Assembly: GCA_937928405.1 (NCBI GenBank)
Contig: CALFWZ010000055.1
Span: forward strand, 18,348 to 82,347
From: an uncultured Saprospiraceae bacterium
GTDB lineage: Bacteria; Bacteroidota; Bacteroidia; Chitinophagales; Saprospiraceae
Direction of reading: 5' to 3'
DNA length: 64,000 nucleotides
Shown here: positions 8,644 to 18,521 of the stretch, one piece after another
Numbering within the stretch: the first letter of the stretch is position 1
Layout: each line of letters begins with the position of its first letter
Position numbers and translations under genes: made by a program
Notes under the pieces: generated by a model
What the model was told of the DNA's origin: nothing
Database searches by the model: none
The model's input: the letters and a program-made list of their open reading frames with translations, nothing else

Positions 8644-10455
8644 CTAAAACATACTCACATATCCAAAATGCGTCTTCACCGATCGAAAATCAAATCCTGT
8701 ATTCTGTTGCTTTCCAACCGCCAAACTAAATCCAAACAAACCCACTTTCGTCTCAAAAGTAATCCCCGCTCCCATCCCAGCAGGGCGATCAAAATTACGT
8801 TGATCTACTCTGACATTTTCGGTATAACCTAAATCCCCAAAAGCAAAGAGATAAGAATTTTGTCCTAACAATAGTCGCAGCTCTAAAGTCGCTACTGCGT
8901 AGTTGGTTACAAAAATCGATTCTTCATCAAAGCCGCGTAAAATTCGATTTCCACCAATTCGAAACTGCTCATTTTGGTACACTGGATTATCGGCAAGAAT
9001 GTATCCACCTCGAATTCCCGTTTTTAGTACCGTTCGCCGCGATAGCGAAAAATAATAGGCAGCCTGTCCGCTCAATTGGTATTGAAAACTTTGCAGGTTG
9101 ATCGTATCATACAATGCTTCAGGATCAAACTCTGTAGACGCCAATTCTAAAATTTTATTGTTCTTATTGATTCGCTTTAGTCCTGCTCCACCCCGCAAGT
9201 TGAGCATCCAACCTTTACTAGGATTAAAACGGTAATTGAGTTTTTGAATCTGATATTCTAACCCAAAACTAGAGCGATTGATATCTAAAATCGTCGGTAG
9301 TCGCCGACTCTGTAAAAGCAATGCCTCATTTATACTCAACACATTGGTGGTCGATTGATTCCAAAACACCCGTAGATAAGTCCCAGCTTCAAAAAGGTAT
9401 TGGACACCTAAATCTGAGATAACATCAAGGTATGCAGTATCTCGTTTATACAAATCAAATTTCAGATCCATTCCAAAAGGCGTATCTAAAATATAGGGAT
9501 AGCCCAGTTCGATATTCAACTCTTGCGTCTGTGGCCGGAGCTGCTGAAATTCGGCATAAATTTTTTCTCCTCGACCAAATTGATTATTCAGATCCGCGTT
9601 AAAAGTTCCCGTCAATTGGAAGGTTCGGACTTCAGGGGTATTGGGTCCGGCAGATTGTGTACGGGGTTGTAAGCCTACTAGAAAATCGAAACGGCTCGCA
9701 TTTTTTCTATCAATAAAAAGATTGATCGTTGCCTGATCGCCCACAAAGGTGACGGTGGCGTTTTGTTTTTCTATGACAAAAGGAAGTTCTCGTAAACGAG
9801 TTTTTATTTTCAATACCTGCTCTCGGCTGTAGAGTTCTCCGCTTTTAACACCTAAATAATTTTCTAAATAACGGGTCGTGATTTTTGCGTTACCATAGAT
9901 TTTTATTTTATCAAAATAGATGAGTCGATTTTTTTGCATAAAAATTTTTGCACCGATCTTTCCTTCTTCTATTAGAATATCATCAAGCCAAACAGAGGCA
10001 AAAGGATAACCGTTATTTTCGGCGTAGCTTAGGAGGTTTTCCTGAATCTTGACTAGTTCTTGATAGCGAAAAGGTTTGCCATCTAAGAGTCGTTCCCGAA
10101 AACCTACTTGCTCTAAAAACACATTTTCTACATTTCCATTTTGCAAGCTCGTCCATTCATATTGTGGTCCAGTTTGTAGATTAACCATTGCCACAGTATC
10201 TCGCCAAATGATCGTATCAATACTCGCCGCGAGGTAAGCATCATTGTGTAAAACGGTAATTATCTCTTGCAGATTTTCAACTAGACTGAGCGAATCAGAA
10301 TAAACTTCCGGAAGTTCTTCCCAGGCTGGATGCATTTTTTCTGTTCCAGTAATTTTAAGATCTAAGACTACGGAACGCTGGGCCACAAGCAAACTACTAC
10401 TACTGATATACAATAGCATGGTAATTAAAACCCAAAAGAATACGCCTATCCTCAT
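8644..10455 (-). CDS. BamA/TamA-like outer membrane protein with POTRA domain
   Basis: A 603-aa protein with a signal peptide (about 1-25, ending LLVAQ). A periplasmic part follows with at least one POTRA-like domain (about 175-250, including IYFDKIKIYGNAKITTRYL), then a C-terminal beta-barrel of the surface-antigen (Omp85) type with the signature NRILRGFDEES near residue 505 and strand-like ends. It is shorter than canonical BamA, which carries five POTRA domains, so it is a TamA- or accessory-type Omp85 protein rather than the main assembly factor. It stands alone on the minus strand and diverges from hemW. Confidence 0.85.
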   Translation of the reverse strand: MRIGVFFWVLITMLLYISSSSLLVAQRSVVLDLKITGTEKMHPAWEELPEVYSDSLSLVENLQEIITVLHNDAYLAASIDTIIWRDTVAMVNLQTGPQYEWTSLQNGNVENVFLEQVGFRERLLDGKPFRYQELVKIQENLLSYAENNGYPFASVWLDDILIEEGKIGAKIFMQKNRLIYFDKIKIYGNAKITTRYLENYLGVKSGELYSREQVLKIKTRLRELPFVIEKQNATVTFVGDQATINLFIDRKNASRFDFLVGLQPRTQSAGPNTPEVRTFQLTGTFNADLNNQFGRGEKIYAEFQQLRPQTQELNIELGYPYILDTPFGMDLKFDLYKRDTAYLDVISDLGVQYLFEAGTYLRVFWNQSTTNVLSINEALLLQSRRLPTILDINRSSFGLEYQIQKLNYRFNPSKGWMLNLRGGAGLKRINKNNKILELASTEFDPEALYDTINLQSFQYQLSGQAAYYFSLSRRTVLKTGIRGGYILADNPVYQNEQFRIGGNRILRGFDEESIFVTNYAVATLELRLLLGQNSYLFAFGDLGYTENVRVDQRNFDRPAGMGAGITFETKVGLFGFSLAVGKQQNTGFDFRSVKTHFGYVSMF

Positions 10456-10494
10456 TCTAAGCTAAAAAATTATACTTCCATAAAATTGAAATGA

Positions 10495-10526
10495 CAAATC
10501 AACGATTCAACAAATCAACGATTCAA
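10495..10526. repeat. Short tandem repeat, 16 bp x 2
   Basis: Two perfect adjacent copies of CAAATCAACGATTCAA lie between the divergent Omp85 and hemW genes. They may simply be replication slippage, or a paired binding site in the shared promoter region. Nothing else in the window repeats this unit. Confidence 0.7.
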
Positions 10527-10591
10527 CAAAAAAAGAATCCGTACTTTTACCCCAACGTCTCCGTCCGTGTAACGAGATTCTTTTTTTACTT

Positions 10592-11722
10592 ATGTCTGGC
10601 ATCTATCTCCATATTCCATTTTGCAAACAAGCTTGTCATTATTGCAATTTTCACTTTTCTACTTCGCTAAAATACCGAAAAGAAATGGTAGCTGCGCTTT
10701 GTGTGGAAATCGAGCGTAGGGTTGATTATCTTCCAGACGAGCCTATCGAAACGATCTATTTCGGTGGTGGTACCCCCTCTATTCTAAACGACGAAGAGTT
10801 GGCAGAAATTTTTGCAACCCTTCAAAAACATTTTACCATCTCACCTGAGGCGGAGATTACGTTAGAAGCCAATCCAGACGACTTGTCGGAAGTACGACTA
10901 AAAACACTAAAGGATTCGCCTGTCAATCGGTTAAGTATCGGCGTACAATCTTTTTTCCAAGAAGATCTCGTGTATATGAACCGCGCCCACGATGCCCAAG
11001 AGGCGGAACGATCTATTCAACTAGCACAAGATTTTAGTTTTCAGAATTTAAGTATTGATCTAATCTACGGAGCACCCACCACTACCGACGAGCATTGGGC
11101 TGCCAACGTAGACAAACTTATCCGTTGGAAAATTCCGCACCTCTCTTGTTATGCCTTAACAGTAGAACCCGGAACAGCACTCGATCACTTCATCAAAAAA
11201 GGAACCGCTCTACCCGTAGACGAAGCCAAAGCTGCTCGACAATTCACCTACCTCATGAACACCTTGGAAGCTGCTGGTTATGAGCATTACGAAATCTCCA
11301 ATTTTTGTTTACCTGGCCAGCACGCTCGGCATAACACCAATTACTGGCGGGGCGTCCCTTATCTCGGCATTGGTCCCTCGGCCCACTCTTTCGATGGCCC
11401 TTCTCGTCAATGGAACGTCGCCAATAACGCCAAGTATTTAAAAGGTATAAAAAACCAGACTATTGTTTTTGAAAAAGAAATACTCTCCCCCGCTGATCAA
11501 CACAACGAATACATCATGACGGCACTCCGCACCAAATGGGGCGTTGATCTTTCTTTTTTAGAGGAGCGGTGGGGCCTGCCTATTGCAGAAGAATTTGCCA
11601 AAGGAATGGCTGTGGTGATTGACCGTGGAGAGGCAGAACGCAACGGGACGACTTATCAATTGACGAAGCAGGGAAGATTGTTGGCGGATGGAATTGCGGC
11701 GGGGTTATTTTTGGAAGATTAG
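10592..11722 (+). CDS. hemW: HemW-like radical SAM haem chaperone
   Basis: A 376-aa radical SAM protein. The cluster motif is C11-x3-C15-x2-C18 within HIPFCKQACHYCNF; the residue pattern after the third cysteine lacks the extra cysteine of true HemN. FGGGTPS and the HemW signature HNTNYW followed by GIGPSAHSF are present, as is the C-terminal HemN_C winged-helix region. The family was long annotated as oxygen-independent coproporphyrinogen oxidase, but characterised HemW proteins bind haem and pass it to target proteins. It has its own promoter region shared with the divergent Omp85 gene. Confidence 0.93.
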   Translation: MSGIYLHIPFCKQACHYCNFHFSTSLKYRKEMVAALCVEIERRVDYLPDEPIETIYFGGGTPSILNDEELAEIFATLQKHFTISPEAEITLEANPDDLSEVRLKTLKDSPVNRLSIGVQSFFQEDLVYMNRAHDAQEAERSIQLAQDFSFQNLSIDLIYGAPTTTDEHWAANVDKLIRWKIPHLSCYALTVEPGTALDHFIKKGTALPVDEAKAARQFTYLMNTLEAAGYEHYEISNFCLPGQHARHNTNYWRGVPYLGIGPSAHSFDGPSRQWNVANNAKYLKGIKNQTIVFEKEILSPADQHNEYIMTALRTKWGVDLSFLEERWGLPIAEEFAKGMAVVIDRGEAERNGTTYQLTKQGRLLADGIAAGLFLED

Positions 11723-11772
11723 AACGATTTTGTTTAAGTCTATCTAGCAATCGCTCTTTAACGCCAATTTAT

Positions 11773-11780
11773 TACCTTTG
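11773..11780 (+). promoter_or_regulatory. -7 promoter box TACCTTTG
   Basis: A perfect TAnnTTTG box 32 bp upstream of the ATG at 11812. No clear -33 TTTG lies at the usual spacing. It is the likely promoter of the following unknown gene. Confidence 0.5.
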
Positions 11781-11811
11781 CTTTCATTCTAAAAAATAAC
11801 AACACACACAC

Positions 11812-12303
11812 ATGAAACACCACTGTCTTCACATCCACGCGATTGACCTTTTTAAAAAGGATCAATCCTCTGATAAAATTTATCTTGATTCCCTTTCAGA
11901 AGACATCATCGTACAAGCCGATGGATTTTGGGCTTTTGACGATTTAAGTGCTAAAATTTTGGATAGTCATAAATTAAAAATTTCCTTTGAAAAACATTTA
12001 AATCTAAGAATTGGAAATCGACTGTCACGGTCTTTTGCTACGCAAAAAAGAGCCATCCCAAAATTTCTTTATAAGCTGTCTTTTAATGGAATCCCGGGTC
12101 AGGATCCAATCGGAGTTTATAAAAATTCAAATCTGATTGTTTCTGAAGTTTGTTTACGAATGCTCAGAACAGAAGGCTTAGTAAAAGCAGAAAGTGATTT
12201 AATTCCAGGGACGATTGAGGATTATTTTGAAAATAATCAACAGTTTTTTTGGATGCCGGATAAGGTTAGAGAAGAATTTATAGAACGGTTTATCTTGGTG
12301 TGA
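11812..12303 (+). CDS. Unrecognised 163-aa soluble protein
   Basis: No signal peptide and no membrane helix. The protein starts MKHHCLHIHAIDLF and is rich in charged residues throughout. I do not recognise a domain. It is preceded by a good -7 box and followed by about 200 bp that hold two palindromic repeats before the next gene. AT content is higher than in the neighbouring hemW, which hints at recent acquisition together with the ATPase gene downstream. Confidence 0.65.
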   Translation: MKHHCLHIHAIDLFKKDQSSDKIYLDSLSEDIIVQADGFWAFDDLSAKILDSHKLKISFEKHLNLRIGNRLSRSFATQKRAIPKFLYKLSFNGIPGQDPIGVYKNSNLIVSEVCLRMLRTEGLVKAESDLIPGTIEDYFENNQQFFWMPDKVREEFIERFILV

Positions 12304-12385
12304 GGTGGTGTCTTTTATTTATACCACTTAAGTACGTGTTCAAAATAAGAAATATCACTCAACTAGGTTTTCTTCTGGACATACT

Positions 12386-12420
12386 TTAAGCCAGCAATAT
12401 GATTATTATTGGCTTAATCT
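12386..12420. repeat. Palindromic repeat, copy 1 of 2
   Basis: A 35-bp unit starting TTAAGCCAGCAATATG and ending GGCTTAATCT. Its ends are inverted copies of each other (TTAAGCCA and TGGCTTAA), so the unit is an imperfect palindrome. A second copy starts 52 bp further on. No T-run follows that would make a simple terminator. Confidence 0.7.
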
Positions 12421-12437
12421 CTATTTTTTTAGACACA

Positions 12438-12472
12438 TTAAGCCAGTAATACGATTATTATTGGCTTAATCT
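12438..12472. repeat. Palindromic repeat, copy 2 of 2
   Basis: The same 35-bp unit as at 12386 with two substitutions, both on the 5' side (C to T in CAGCAAT, T to C in ATATGA). It ends 38 bp before the ATG of the ATPase gene at 12511. Two spaced palindromes in front of one gene look like paired operator sites, or like a small repeat family. Confidence 0.7.
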
Positions 12473-12510
12473 TGTTATTTTGCATAGAATTCAACATAAA
12501 AGTGGAATCT

Positions 12511-13929
12511 ATGGAAAATCTAGTAGGTCGATTTAAAGAGGCAAAAATTTTAAAGGATGCGGTAAATTCAAAAAAATCAGTATTTATTGCCGTTTATGGC
12601 CGTCGGCGAGTAGGCAAAACCTTTCTGATCAGAGAAGTCTTTGAAAATGACTTTTCATTTTATTTGACAGGAATTGCCAACGTAAGTACCCAACAACAAC
12701 TCGCACAATTCTATGTGCGCATTACCCGTCATTTTCCATCCCAACAAGAAGTGATAGTTCCCACAGACTGGTTCGAAGCTTTTAATCTACTCATCCGTTT
12801 ATTGGAGCAACAAAATGATAATGAAAAGAAAATTATTTTTCTAGATGAACTTCCTTGGCTAGATACCCATAAGTCAAACTTCATCGCAGCTCTTGAGCAT
12901 TTTTGGAATAGCTGGGCCAGTGCTAGAAAGGATATTTCCTTAATCGTATGTGGATCGGCAGCCTCTTGGATGATCAATAATTTATTACGAAATCGTGGAG
13001 GGTTACACAATCGGGTTACCGAACGAATAAAACTGGAGCCATTCAATTTAGCAGAAGTAAAATTATTTTTCAAAAATAAAAACATCAACTTCGATCTATA
13101 TCAAATCATCTTATGTTATATGGTTTTTGGTGGAATTCCTTATTATCTAGAAAGAATTTCTTCTGGTCTAAGTGCCATGCAAAATATTAATAAATTATGC
13201 TTTGAACGCAATGCTCCTTTTAGGATGGAATACGAGGATTTATATGGATCATTATTTAAACACGCTGAAAAACATCAGACCATCATAGAAGCCTTATCTA
13301 CTAAAAACAAAGGACTTACACGAAACCAACTCATCAAATTAACCGGGCTATCCAACGGTGGAAGTCTGACTCGTATTCTAACAGAATTGGAAGAAAGTTC
13401 GTTTATCAGAAGTTACCGAAACTTTGGAAAAAATAAAAAAGAGAAACTATTTCAACTCGTTGATTTATATTCTTTGTTTTATTTAAATTTCATTAAAAAT
13501 TCTAGTCCAGATGATGAGAATTTTTGGATCAATGCTACCGAATCTCCAGTCTTCCGAAGTTGGAGCGGATATGCTTTTGAGATGGTTTGTTTACACCACG
13601 TTGCGCAAATTAAGAAAGCAATAGGGATCAATAGCGTACAGACTTCTGTTTATTCTTGGCAGTCTGAAGGGGCACAGATTGACTTAATCATTGATCGAAA
13701 AGATCAAGTAATCAATTTATGTGAAATGAAATTTTCCTTAGCGCCATATACGATCACAAAAAAATATGCTGAATCACTACGACAAAAACTAGAACAATTT
13801 CGTCAAGCCACCAAAACAAAAAAAGCTATCTTTCTTACGATGATGACTACTTACGGTGTAAAAAATAATAAGTATAGTTATTTGGTGCAAAATGACTTAA
13901 AAATGGAGGATTTGTTTGTCTCTAATTGA
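12511..13929 (+). CDS. AAA ATPase with C-terminal DUF234 nuclease-like domain
   Basis: A 472-aa protein of the archaeal-type ATPase_2/DUF234 family. Walker A is GRRRVGKT (30-37) and Walker B is IIFLDELPW. A winged-helix region follows mid-protein (around TRNQLIKLTGLSNGGSL). The C-terminal domain carries D..ID...CEMKF, the D-ExK arrangement of PD-(D/E)XK folds. Cellular roles in this family are poorly known; a nucleic-acid or defence-related role is possible but not shown. The ATG at 12511 is preferred over an earlier TTG because the protein family starts near this point. Two palindromic repeats precede it. Confidence 0.88.
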   Translation: MENLVGRFKEAKILKDAVNSKKSVFIAVYGRRRVGKTFLIREVFENDFSFYLTGIANVSTQQQLAQFYVRITRHFPSQQEVIVPTDWFEAFNLLIRLLEQQNDNEKKIIFLDELPWLDTHKSNFIAALEHFWNSWASARKDISLIVCGSAASWMINNLLRNRGGLHNRVTERIKLEPFNLAEVKLFFKNKNINFDLYQIILCYMVFGGIPYYLERISSGLSAMQNINKLCFERNAPFRMEYEDLYGSLFKHAEKHQTIIEALSTKNKGLTRNQLIKLTGLSNGGSLTRILTELEESSFIRSYRNFGKNKKEKLFQLVDLYSLFYLNFIKNSSPDDENFWINATESPVFRSWSGYAFEMVCLHHVAQIKKAIGINSVQTSVYSWQSEGAQIDLIIDRKDQVINLCEMKFSLAPYTITKKYAESLRQKLEQFRQATKTKKAIFLTMMTTYGVKNNKYSYLVQNDLKMEDLFVSN

Positions 13930-13944
13930 AAGTAAAATCCCACG

Positions 13945-14784
13945 CTAAAACCCACCCCCATACTCCTGAATAAACTGCAGCCCCATATCCAATCCAGTCC
14001 GGTAGTCTATCGTTAATTTTTCTTCGGTAGCAGAATACGCTGTGGTCTTTAAATAGTCTGGTGGAGCGATCTGAACGATTTGTTCGACATGGTCTTTTTG
14101 TAGAAAATCTAGGGCTTCGTTATAGACGATATGTTCGCGTGCAAAAAGGTCTTTCATCGCTGGATTATTCCGATTGATAAACTGACCAAGGACACCGAAA
14201 TAATGCCAGTCTGAACGATAAGATAAAGGTTGAGAACGAATAACCACGATCTGATCGGCTCCTAATTCCACGGCTCGGCGAGCGGGAATGGGATCGGACC
14301 AGCCACCATCCATCAGCTTCAAATCATTGACCCAATAATATCCTTTCGTTAGGAAAGGTAAGGTACTGGATGCCTTCAGGCAATCTCTCCAGTTTTGGAT
14401 AGTCGGCCAAAGATAAGCGGGTTTTCCATCTGCAATATTCGTAGCGACAATTTCTATTTTTTTATGGCGAGATATTTTTTCTAATCCAGGAACATCTAAA
14501 GGATAAGATCGATCCGCATATTCTTGTAGATAGGCTAAATTAATATATCCTTCTTCTGAAAAGATATTTTTCAACCCCATAAACTCCGTGTCAGCAATAA
14601 TTTTCTTGGTAATTTCGTAAGTGGCCTGATAAGTTTTGCTCAAAAAATAGGTCATCGACATCGAACCACCCGACACACCAATGTATAAATCAAATGGATC
14701 AAATTGATTAACCAGAAAGGCATCTAAAACACCTGCACTAAACACGGTACGGAGGGCACCTCCTTCGACAATAAGGGCTTTCAT
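13945..14784 (-). CDS. Patatin-like phospholipase
   Basis: A 279-aa lipid acyl hydrolase. The oxyanion-hole motif GGALR (8-12), nucleophile elbow GVSGG with S38, and catalytic aspartate D159 in LMDGGWSDP are all in place, so the Ser-Asp dyad is intact. No signal peptide is present, which suggests a cytoplasmic enzyme related to RssA/YjjU types. The product probably hydrolyses phospholipid or neutral lipid acyl chains, but the substrate is unknown. It is convergent with the ATPase gene (15 bp between stops) and stands alone on its strand. Confidence 0.92.
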   Translation of the reverse strand: MKALIVEGGALRTVFSAGVLDAFLVNQFDPFDLYIGVSGGSMSMTYFLSKTYQATYEITKKIIADTEFMGLKNIFSEEGYINLAYLQEYADRSYPLDVPGLEKISRHKKIEIVATNIADGKPAYLWPTIQNWRDCLKASSTLPFLTKGYYWVNDLKLMDGGWSDPIPARRAVELGADQIVVIRSQPLSYRSDWHYFGVLGQFINRNNPAMKDLFAREHIVYNEALDFLQKDHVEQIVQIAPPDYLKTTAYSATEEKLTIDYRTGLDMGLQFIQEYGGGF

Positions 14785-14994
14785 AGTTTTGTTGTTAGCT
14801 GTTGTCTTTTTGCTATTGGATGATCTTCAGATACCTCTTTTAAAAAGCAACAGGTTGTAAAATTTCAGTTATAAAAAATCAGATAATAATTCTCAAAAAA
14901 CTATTCACCAAATTTACCTAAAGTAGTGAACAACGATAACAGGGAACAGCTTTAATTATTTCATTAAAAAGCAAACGATAGCGGGCATTATTAA

Positions 14995-15858
14995 TTAACT
15001 ATCCTTAAGTACTTTCACCACACTCCCCAAGTTCATCAACTTACATCCAATCTGTAATAACACGTATATTTGTCCGGTCAAAAACAAACCCAACGATGGT
15101 ATGCTCATGCGATGAATTAAACCATCTGTCAGACCATATAAAAAACTGATCAAAATAAAGACTCCGAACAAGAGTAAATAAAGTCCAACCGTAGTTCCTA
15201 TATTTTTAATAACGAATCCAAAAGCACCCCAAAATTCTCGAAAAATCGATCGACGATTTTGAGTCACTACCAACACCTTCGCATAATCATGCACCATAAA
15301 AAAGAACAGCGCAAAGAATCCATAAAAAGCCAAACAGATTTTAGCTCGGTAAAATATTGCGGCTTCACTTGTAAAATAATCAAGGCCACCCTCTACGGAC
15401 CAATTAAAAACAGTGAAAAATAATCCCGCAATTCCAAAATGAATCAGTGCAAAATAAAACGATAATCGTAGTAATCGCCAAAAATATTTTCCACAACCCG
15501 TCCAGAAATTCCCTAATCGATGTAGGTCGGTTTCCATATTTTTTAACCGCGTCAAAATTCCTCCTGTCAGAAAAATATACAATAGAATAAATAAAAAGCC
15601 CACTACGATTGTTTGCGTACTTAACAATCGTAAAAATTCAGGATTTTGATTTAAAAAATCATTAAACAAGGTAAAATCAAATCCACCAATCAATCGGTCG
15701 GTTGCCTTGGTAAATGCTAGCTTATCCCCTAAATAACATAATAACGGCACCACCACCAATCCTGCAAAAAGCAGATTGACTAGATAAAGCAGGCTCCACA
15801 ATTTTATATTGAGGGTAGCCAGTCGAAATCCATATTTTAATGCGTTGATTATTTTCAT
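14995..15858 (-). CDS. Polytopic membrane protein of unknown function
   Basis: A 287-aa protein with about six hydrophobic helices (near 20-42, 83-100, 130-152, 170-190, 222-245, 255-275). No catalytic motif is recognised. The start codon follows directly after the TAA of the M1 peptidase gene (TAAATG with no gap), so it is translationally coupled to the peptidase and probably works with it at the membrane. The 210 bp between this gene's end and the patatin gene hold nothing recognisable. Confidence 0.75.
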   Translation of the reverse strand: MKIINALKYGFRLATLNIKLWSLLYLVNLLFAGLVVVPLLCYLGDKLAFTKATDRLIGGFDFTLFNDFLNQNPEFLRLLSTQTIVVGFLFILLYIFLTGGILTRLKNMETDLHRLGNFWTGCGKYFWRLLRLSFYFALIHFGIAGLFFTVFNWSVEGGLDYFTSEAAIFYRAKICLAFYGFFALFFFMVHDYAKVLVVTQNRRSIFREFWGAFGFVIKNIGTTVGLYLLLFGVFILISFLYGLTDGLIHRMSIPSLGLFLTGQIYVLLQIGCKLMNLGSVVKVLKDS

Positions 15859-17874
15859 TTATATAAAAAAACTAACTCCCTGAAAGACTTGCTGTATCCG
15901 CATCGCCCAGCTACTAACATAAGCCCAGACACCTCGAGTATTCGGTGCTATTCTTTTGCTATTGTTTAAAATATTGATGTCCATATATATTTTCTGTAAG
16001 GGATCAATCTCCACGTAATCTATCCGTACATCCGTATCATAAGTCAGTCCGTGGGTTCTAGATTTTCCGTCCCAGCGCTCCCAAATTTCGCTTCCATCTT
16101 CGAAGTGTACTAAAATATCTACCGGCACTTGGATTTCTTCTAGTCTTTCTAAGACAACTTTTGCTTGATACTTTTTGGTTGGATGTTCTTTTTTTATGGA
16201 CAGGCTATCTTCCCATATTCCAACACTCGCATTCGCTGTTGCTAAGTGATAAATACTTCCTACTGCATAATCGCAAGCGCCTGTTCCGTATAAGACAAAA
16301 TCAAAAAACCAATCCATGTTTTCACCAAATTCATCACCGTGATTTTTATTGACCACTTCATTGACTACATCGATAAAATCGTAACGGCAAGGATGGTTAA
16401 ATTTCCAGCGATCAAAATAGGTTTTCATTATCTCATCCATCGTTTCAAGTCCTACCATACCTTCTAGCGTTTTCAACCAAGTTGCTGGTTTGGAATAGAA
16501 AAGCGCACGAGGTGAGCCATCTGGATACTCCCAACCTGCTCTTGTACTTTCCGCTAAATGAATATTGTCCATACCAATGTATCGACTCCGGAAAAATTCC
16601 ATGGCCCCCATGCGTACCCAACGTAAATCAATCACCGAATTTTTGACGCCGTAGGCATCATCCAAAATTCGGGACTTCCAATACGAGGTAAACCCTTCAT
16701 CCATCCATGCTTCTTCAAACTCATTGGTCGCCACCATCATCATAAAATATTGGTGAACAAATTCGTGTACCACAAAATATTCAGGAGACCGCAACCAGTC
16801 CGGAAAACCGTACATGCCCGGTGCGGTTATCAGTGTAGGATATTCCATAGCGCCAGCTCTAATTCCGTGAAATGGCGGCACCACAATCGTCAATTTTGGA
16901 AAAGGATAAGGCATGAGTCTTTGGCCTAAATAATCCATCGCGTGTTTAGCCGCTCCGAGATAGCGATCTGTACAACAACTATATTCTGAGTTGATCAATA
17001 ATTCCAGTTCAACTCCTAAATAATTTTCTTTGACCACCTCAAATTTCGGAGAAGCAGTCCAAGTAAAATCAATGATATCTTCACCGTGAAAATAGTGGGT
17101 CTGCGTTTCGTTTTCTTCCGTTTCTACTTTAGTGCGCGTACCAGAGGCACCAACGATAAAATTCTTTGGCGCATTGATGCTAACGTTATAATTGCCAAAG
17201 TTTGCATAGTATTCTGTAGTAGGATGATACTGATGACAGTTCCACTGCCCATTTTTTGAAAACCGCATTCCAGCCGGTTCATAAACGCCAATTTTGGGAA
17301 ACCATTGTGCTTGTAAATAAAAGTCTTTGCTATAACCAGTACGAATTTCTATTTGAGGAATCTTAGCGGTCCATTCTAAATGTAGAATGGCCTTTGCGCG
17401 AGGTAAAATCGGTTGAGGTAAGACGAGTTCGACAACCGTTCGATCTTCTGTATTATCATCATCGGGATGAATATAACGTAGCTGATCAGATAGGTCTTCT
17501 CCGTCTGCAATTTTTATTTTATCAATATTTATCCAGCCCCAATTTGCTTCGGTGGTTTGTTCTAAACCAGGAAAACGACCCGCCCCATAACTATCACGAT
17601 AAAAAGTAGATTCGGTATTTTTAAAGGCATTTAAATACAAATGGAATGGAATGGTACGAATCGTATCATCGGAAGGGTTTTGCCAATAGATCGTCTGGGT
17701 AGCTTTTAAGCGATGATGAACGGCATCTAGTCTTACATCAATATCATAGCTGGCGATTCGCTCAGACAAAGGAATTTCAAACCATTTCTCCTGTGCTGAG
17801 ACGACGGACAGTCCCCAGAAAAACAATGAAATTATAAAAAAACAAAATCTACTGACATATTTGCACATTAGCAT
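15859..17874 (-). CDS. M1-family metallopeptidase, exported
   Basis: A 671-aa gluzincin. An N-terminal signal peptide (about 1-27, ending VVSAQ) is followed by the beta-rich N-terminal domain and the catalytic domain. Zinc ligands are H370-E-F-V-H374 and E393 in MDEGFTSYW. GAMEYP (341-346) replaces the usual GAMEN exopeptidase motif, as in many Bacteroidota M1 proteins. It should cleave peptides in the periplasm or at the cell surface. A second in-frame ATG two codons in is an equally good start. The gene is first in a coupled pair with the membrane protein at 14995. Confidence 0.92.
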   Translation of the reverse strand: MLMCKYVSRFCFFIISLFFWGLSVVSAQEKWFEIPLSERIASYDIDVRLDAVHHRLKATQTIYWQNPSDDTIRTIPFHLYLNAFKNTESTFYRDSYGAGRFPGLEQTTEANWGWINIDKIKIADGEDLSDQLRYIHPDDDNTEDRTVVELVLPQPILPRAKAILHLEWTAKIPQIEIRTGYSKDFYLQAQWFPKIGVYEPAGMRFSKNGQWNCHQYHPTTEYYANFGNYNVSINAPKNFIVGASGTRTKVETEENETQTHYFHGEDIIDFTWTASPKFEVVKENYLGVELELLINSEYSCCTDRYLGAAKHAMDYLGQRLMPYPFPKLTIVVPPFHGIRAGAMEYPTLITAPGMYGFPDWLRSPEYFVVHEFVHQYFMMMVATNEFEEAWMDEGFTSYWKSRILDDAYGVKNSVIDLRWVRMGAMEFFRSRYIGMDNIHLAESTRAGWEYPDGSPRALFYSKPATWLKTLEGMVGLETMDEIMKTYFDRWKFNHPCRYDFIDVVNEVVNKNHGDEFGENMDWFFDFVLYGTGACDYAVGSIYHLATANASVGIWEDSLSIKKEHPTKKYQAKVVLERLEEIQVPVDILVHFEDGSEIWERWDGKSRTHGLTYDTDVRIDYVEIDPLQKIYMDINILNNSKRIAPNTRGVWAYVSSWAMRIQQVFQGVSFFI

Positions 17875-17892
17875 TTGACTTCTGTATGTTGA

Positions 17893-18330
17893 TTAAAACC
17901 AAGCACCACCATAGCCTCTACCTGGCCACGGAATGGCATATAAAATCGCAACTAAGGCTAAAAGGTAAGGAATAAAAGCGGTTTTAAATTTTACGCTATC
18001 ACCAATCAATTTTTTAGATCGAATGTAGCCAAACGTAACCAGAATAATTGCCACAATCATCCAAGTCATATGCTGTGTCATAAAAAAGCGAGTCACTTCG
18101 TTCATTCCTCCTTCTCCTATTTTCATCTTAGGGCTCATAAAAACCAATCCTATCCCAATCAGCAGCTGGATATGTAAAAAAATCATGGTAAAAAGATTAA
18201 GCTTACGATCTTTATCCGTAAAGGCTTTTCCTGATTGCCATTTCATTCCGTTATTGAATACCGCCAATAGGAGTAAAATAAGTACGATCCAACGGAGGCC
18301 TGAATGGCTGTGTAGTAGCATTGCATACAT
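17893..18330 (-). CDS. Small four-helix membrane protein, cytochrome b-like
   Basis: The frame is open to 18426, but the sensible start is the ATG at 18330, giving 145 aa beginning MYAMLLHSHSGLRW. Four hydrophobic helices are visible. Histidines H7 and H9, one in FLHIQ and one in MTQHMTW sit in or near helices, which suggests haem binding; Bacteroidota relatives are often labelled cytochrome B without proof. It lies 18 bp upstream of the M1 peptidase gene on the same strand and may share its transcript. Confidence 0.7.
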   Translation of the reverse strand: MYAMLLHSHSGLRWIVLILLLLAVFNNGMKWQSGKAFTDKDRKLNLFTMIFLHIQLLIGIGLVFMSPKMKIGEGGMNEVTRFFMTQHMTWMIVAIILVTFGYIRSKKLIGDSVKFKTAFIPYLLALVAILYAIPWPGRGYGGAWF

Positions 18331-18521
18331 AAGCGTGAGGTTTTTTATTTGAACGGGAAAGATAAGTATTTTTTGGCTATTTGCGATTGGGTTTTGGCTT
18401 CCTTCCGACGTAATTAAGCAAGGCAAATAGGAAGATGGAAAGAATTCTCCATATACTAAATGAATTTTATATTTTTACAATATTGTTTATGTTAAAATAG
18501 CCGTATAAAATCAACTTATCC

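Noticed and set aside
12386..12472. CRISPR-like pair of repeats
   Set aside because: Only two units, each a palindrome of 35 bp with a short 17-bp spacer, and no cas genes nearby.
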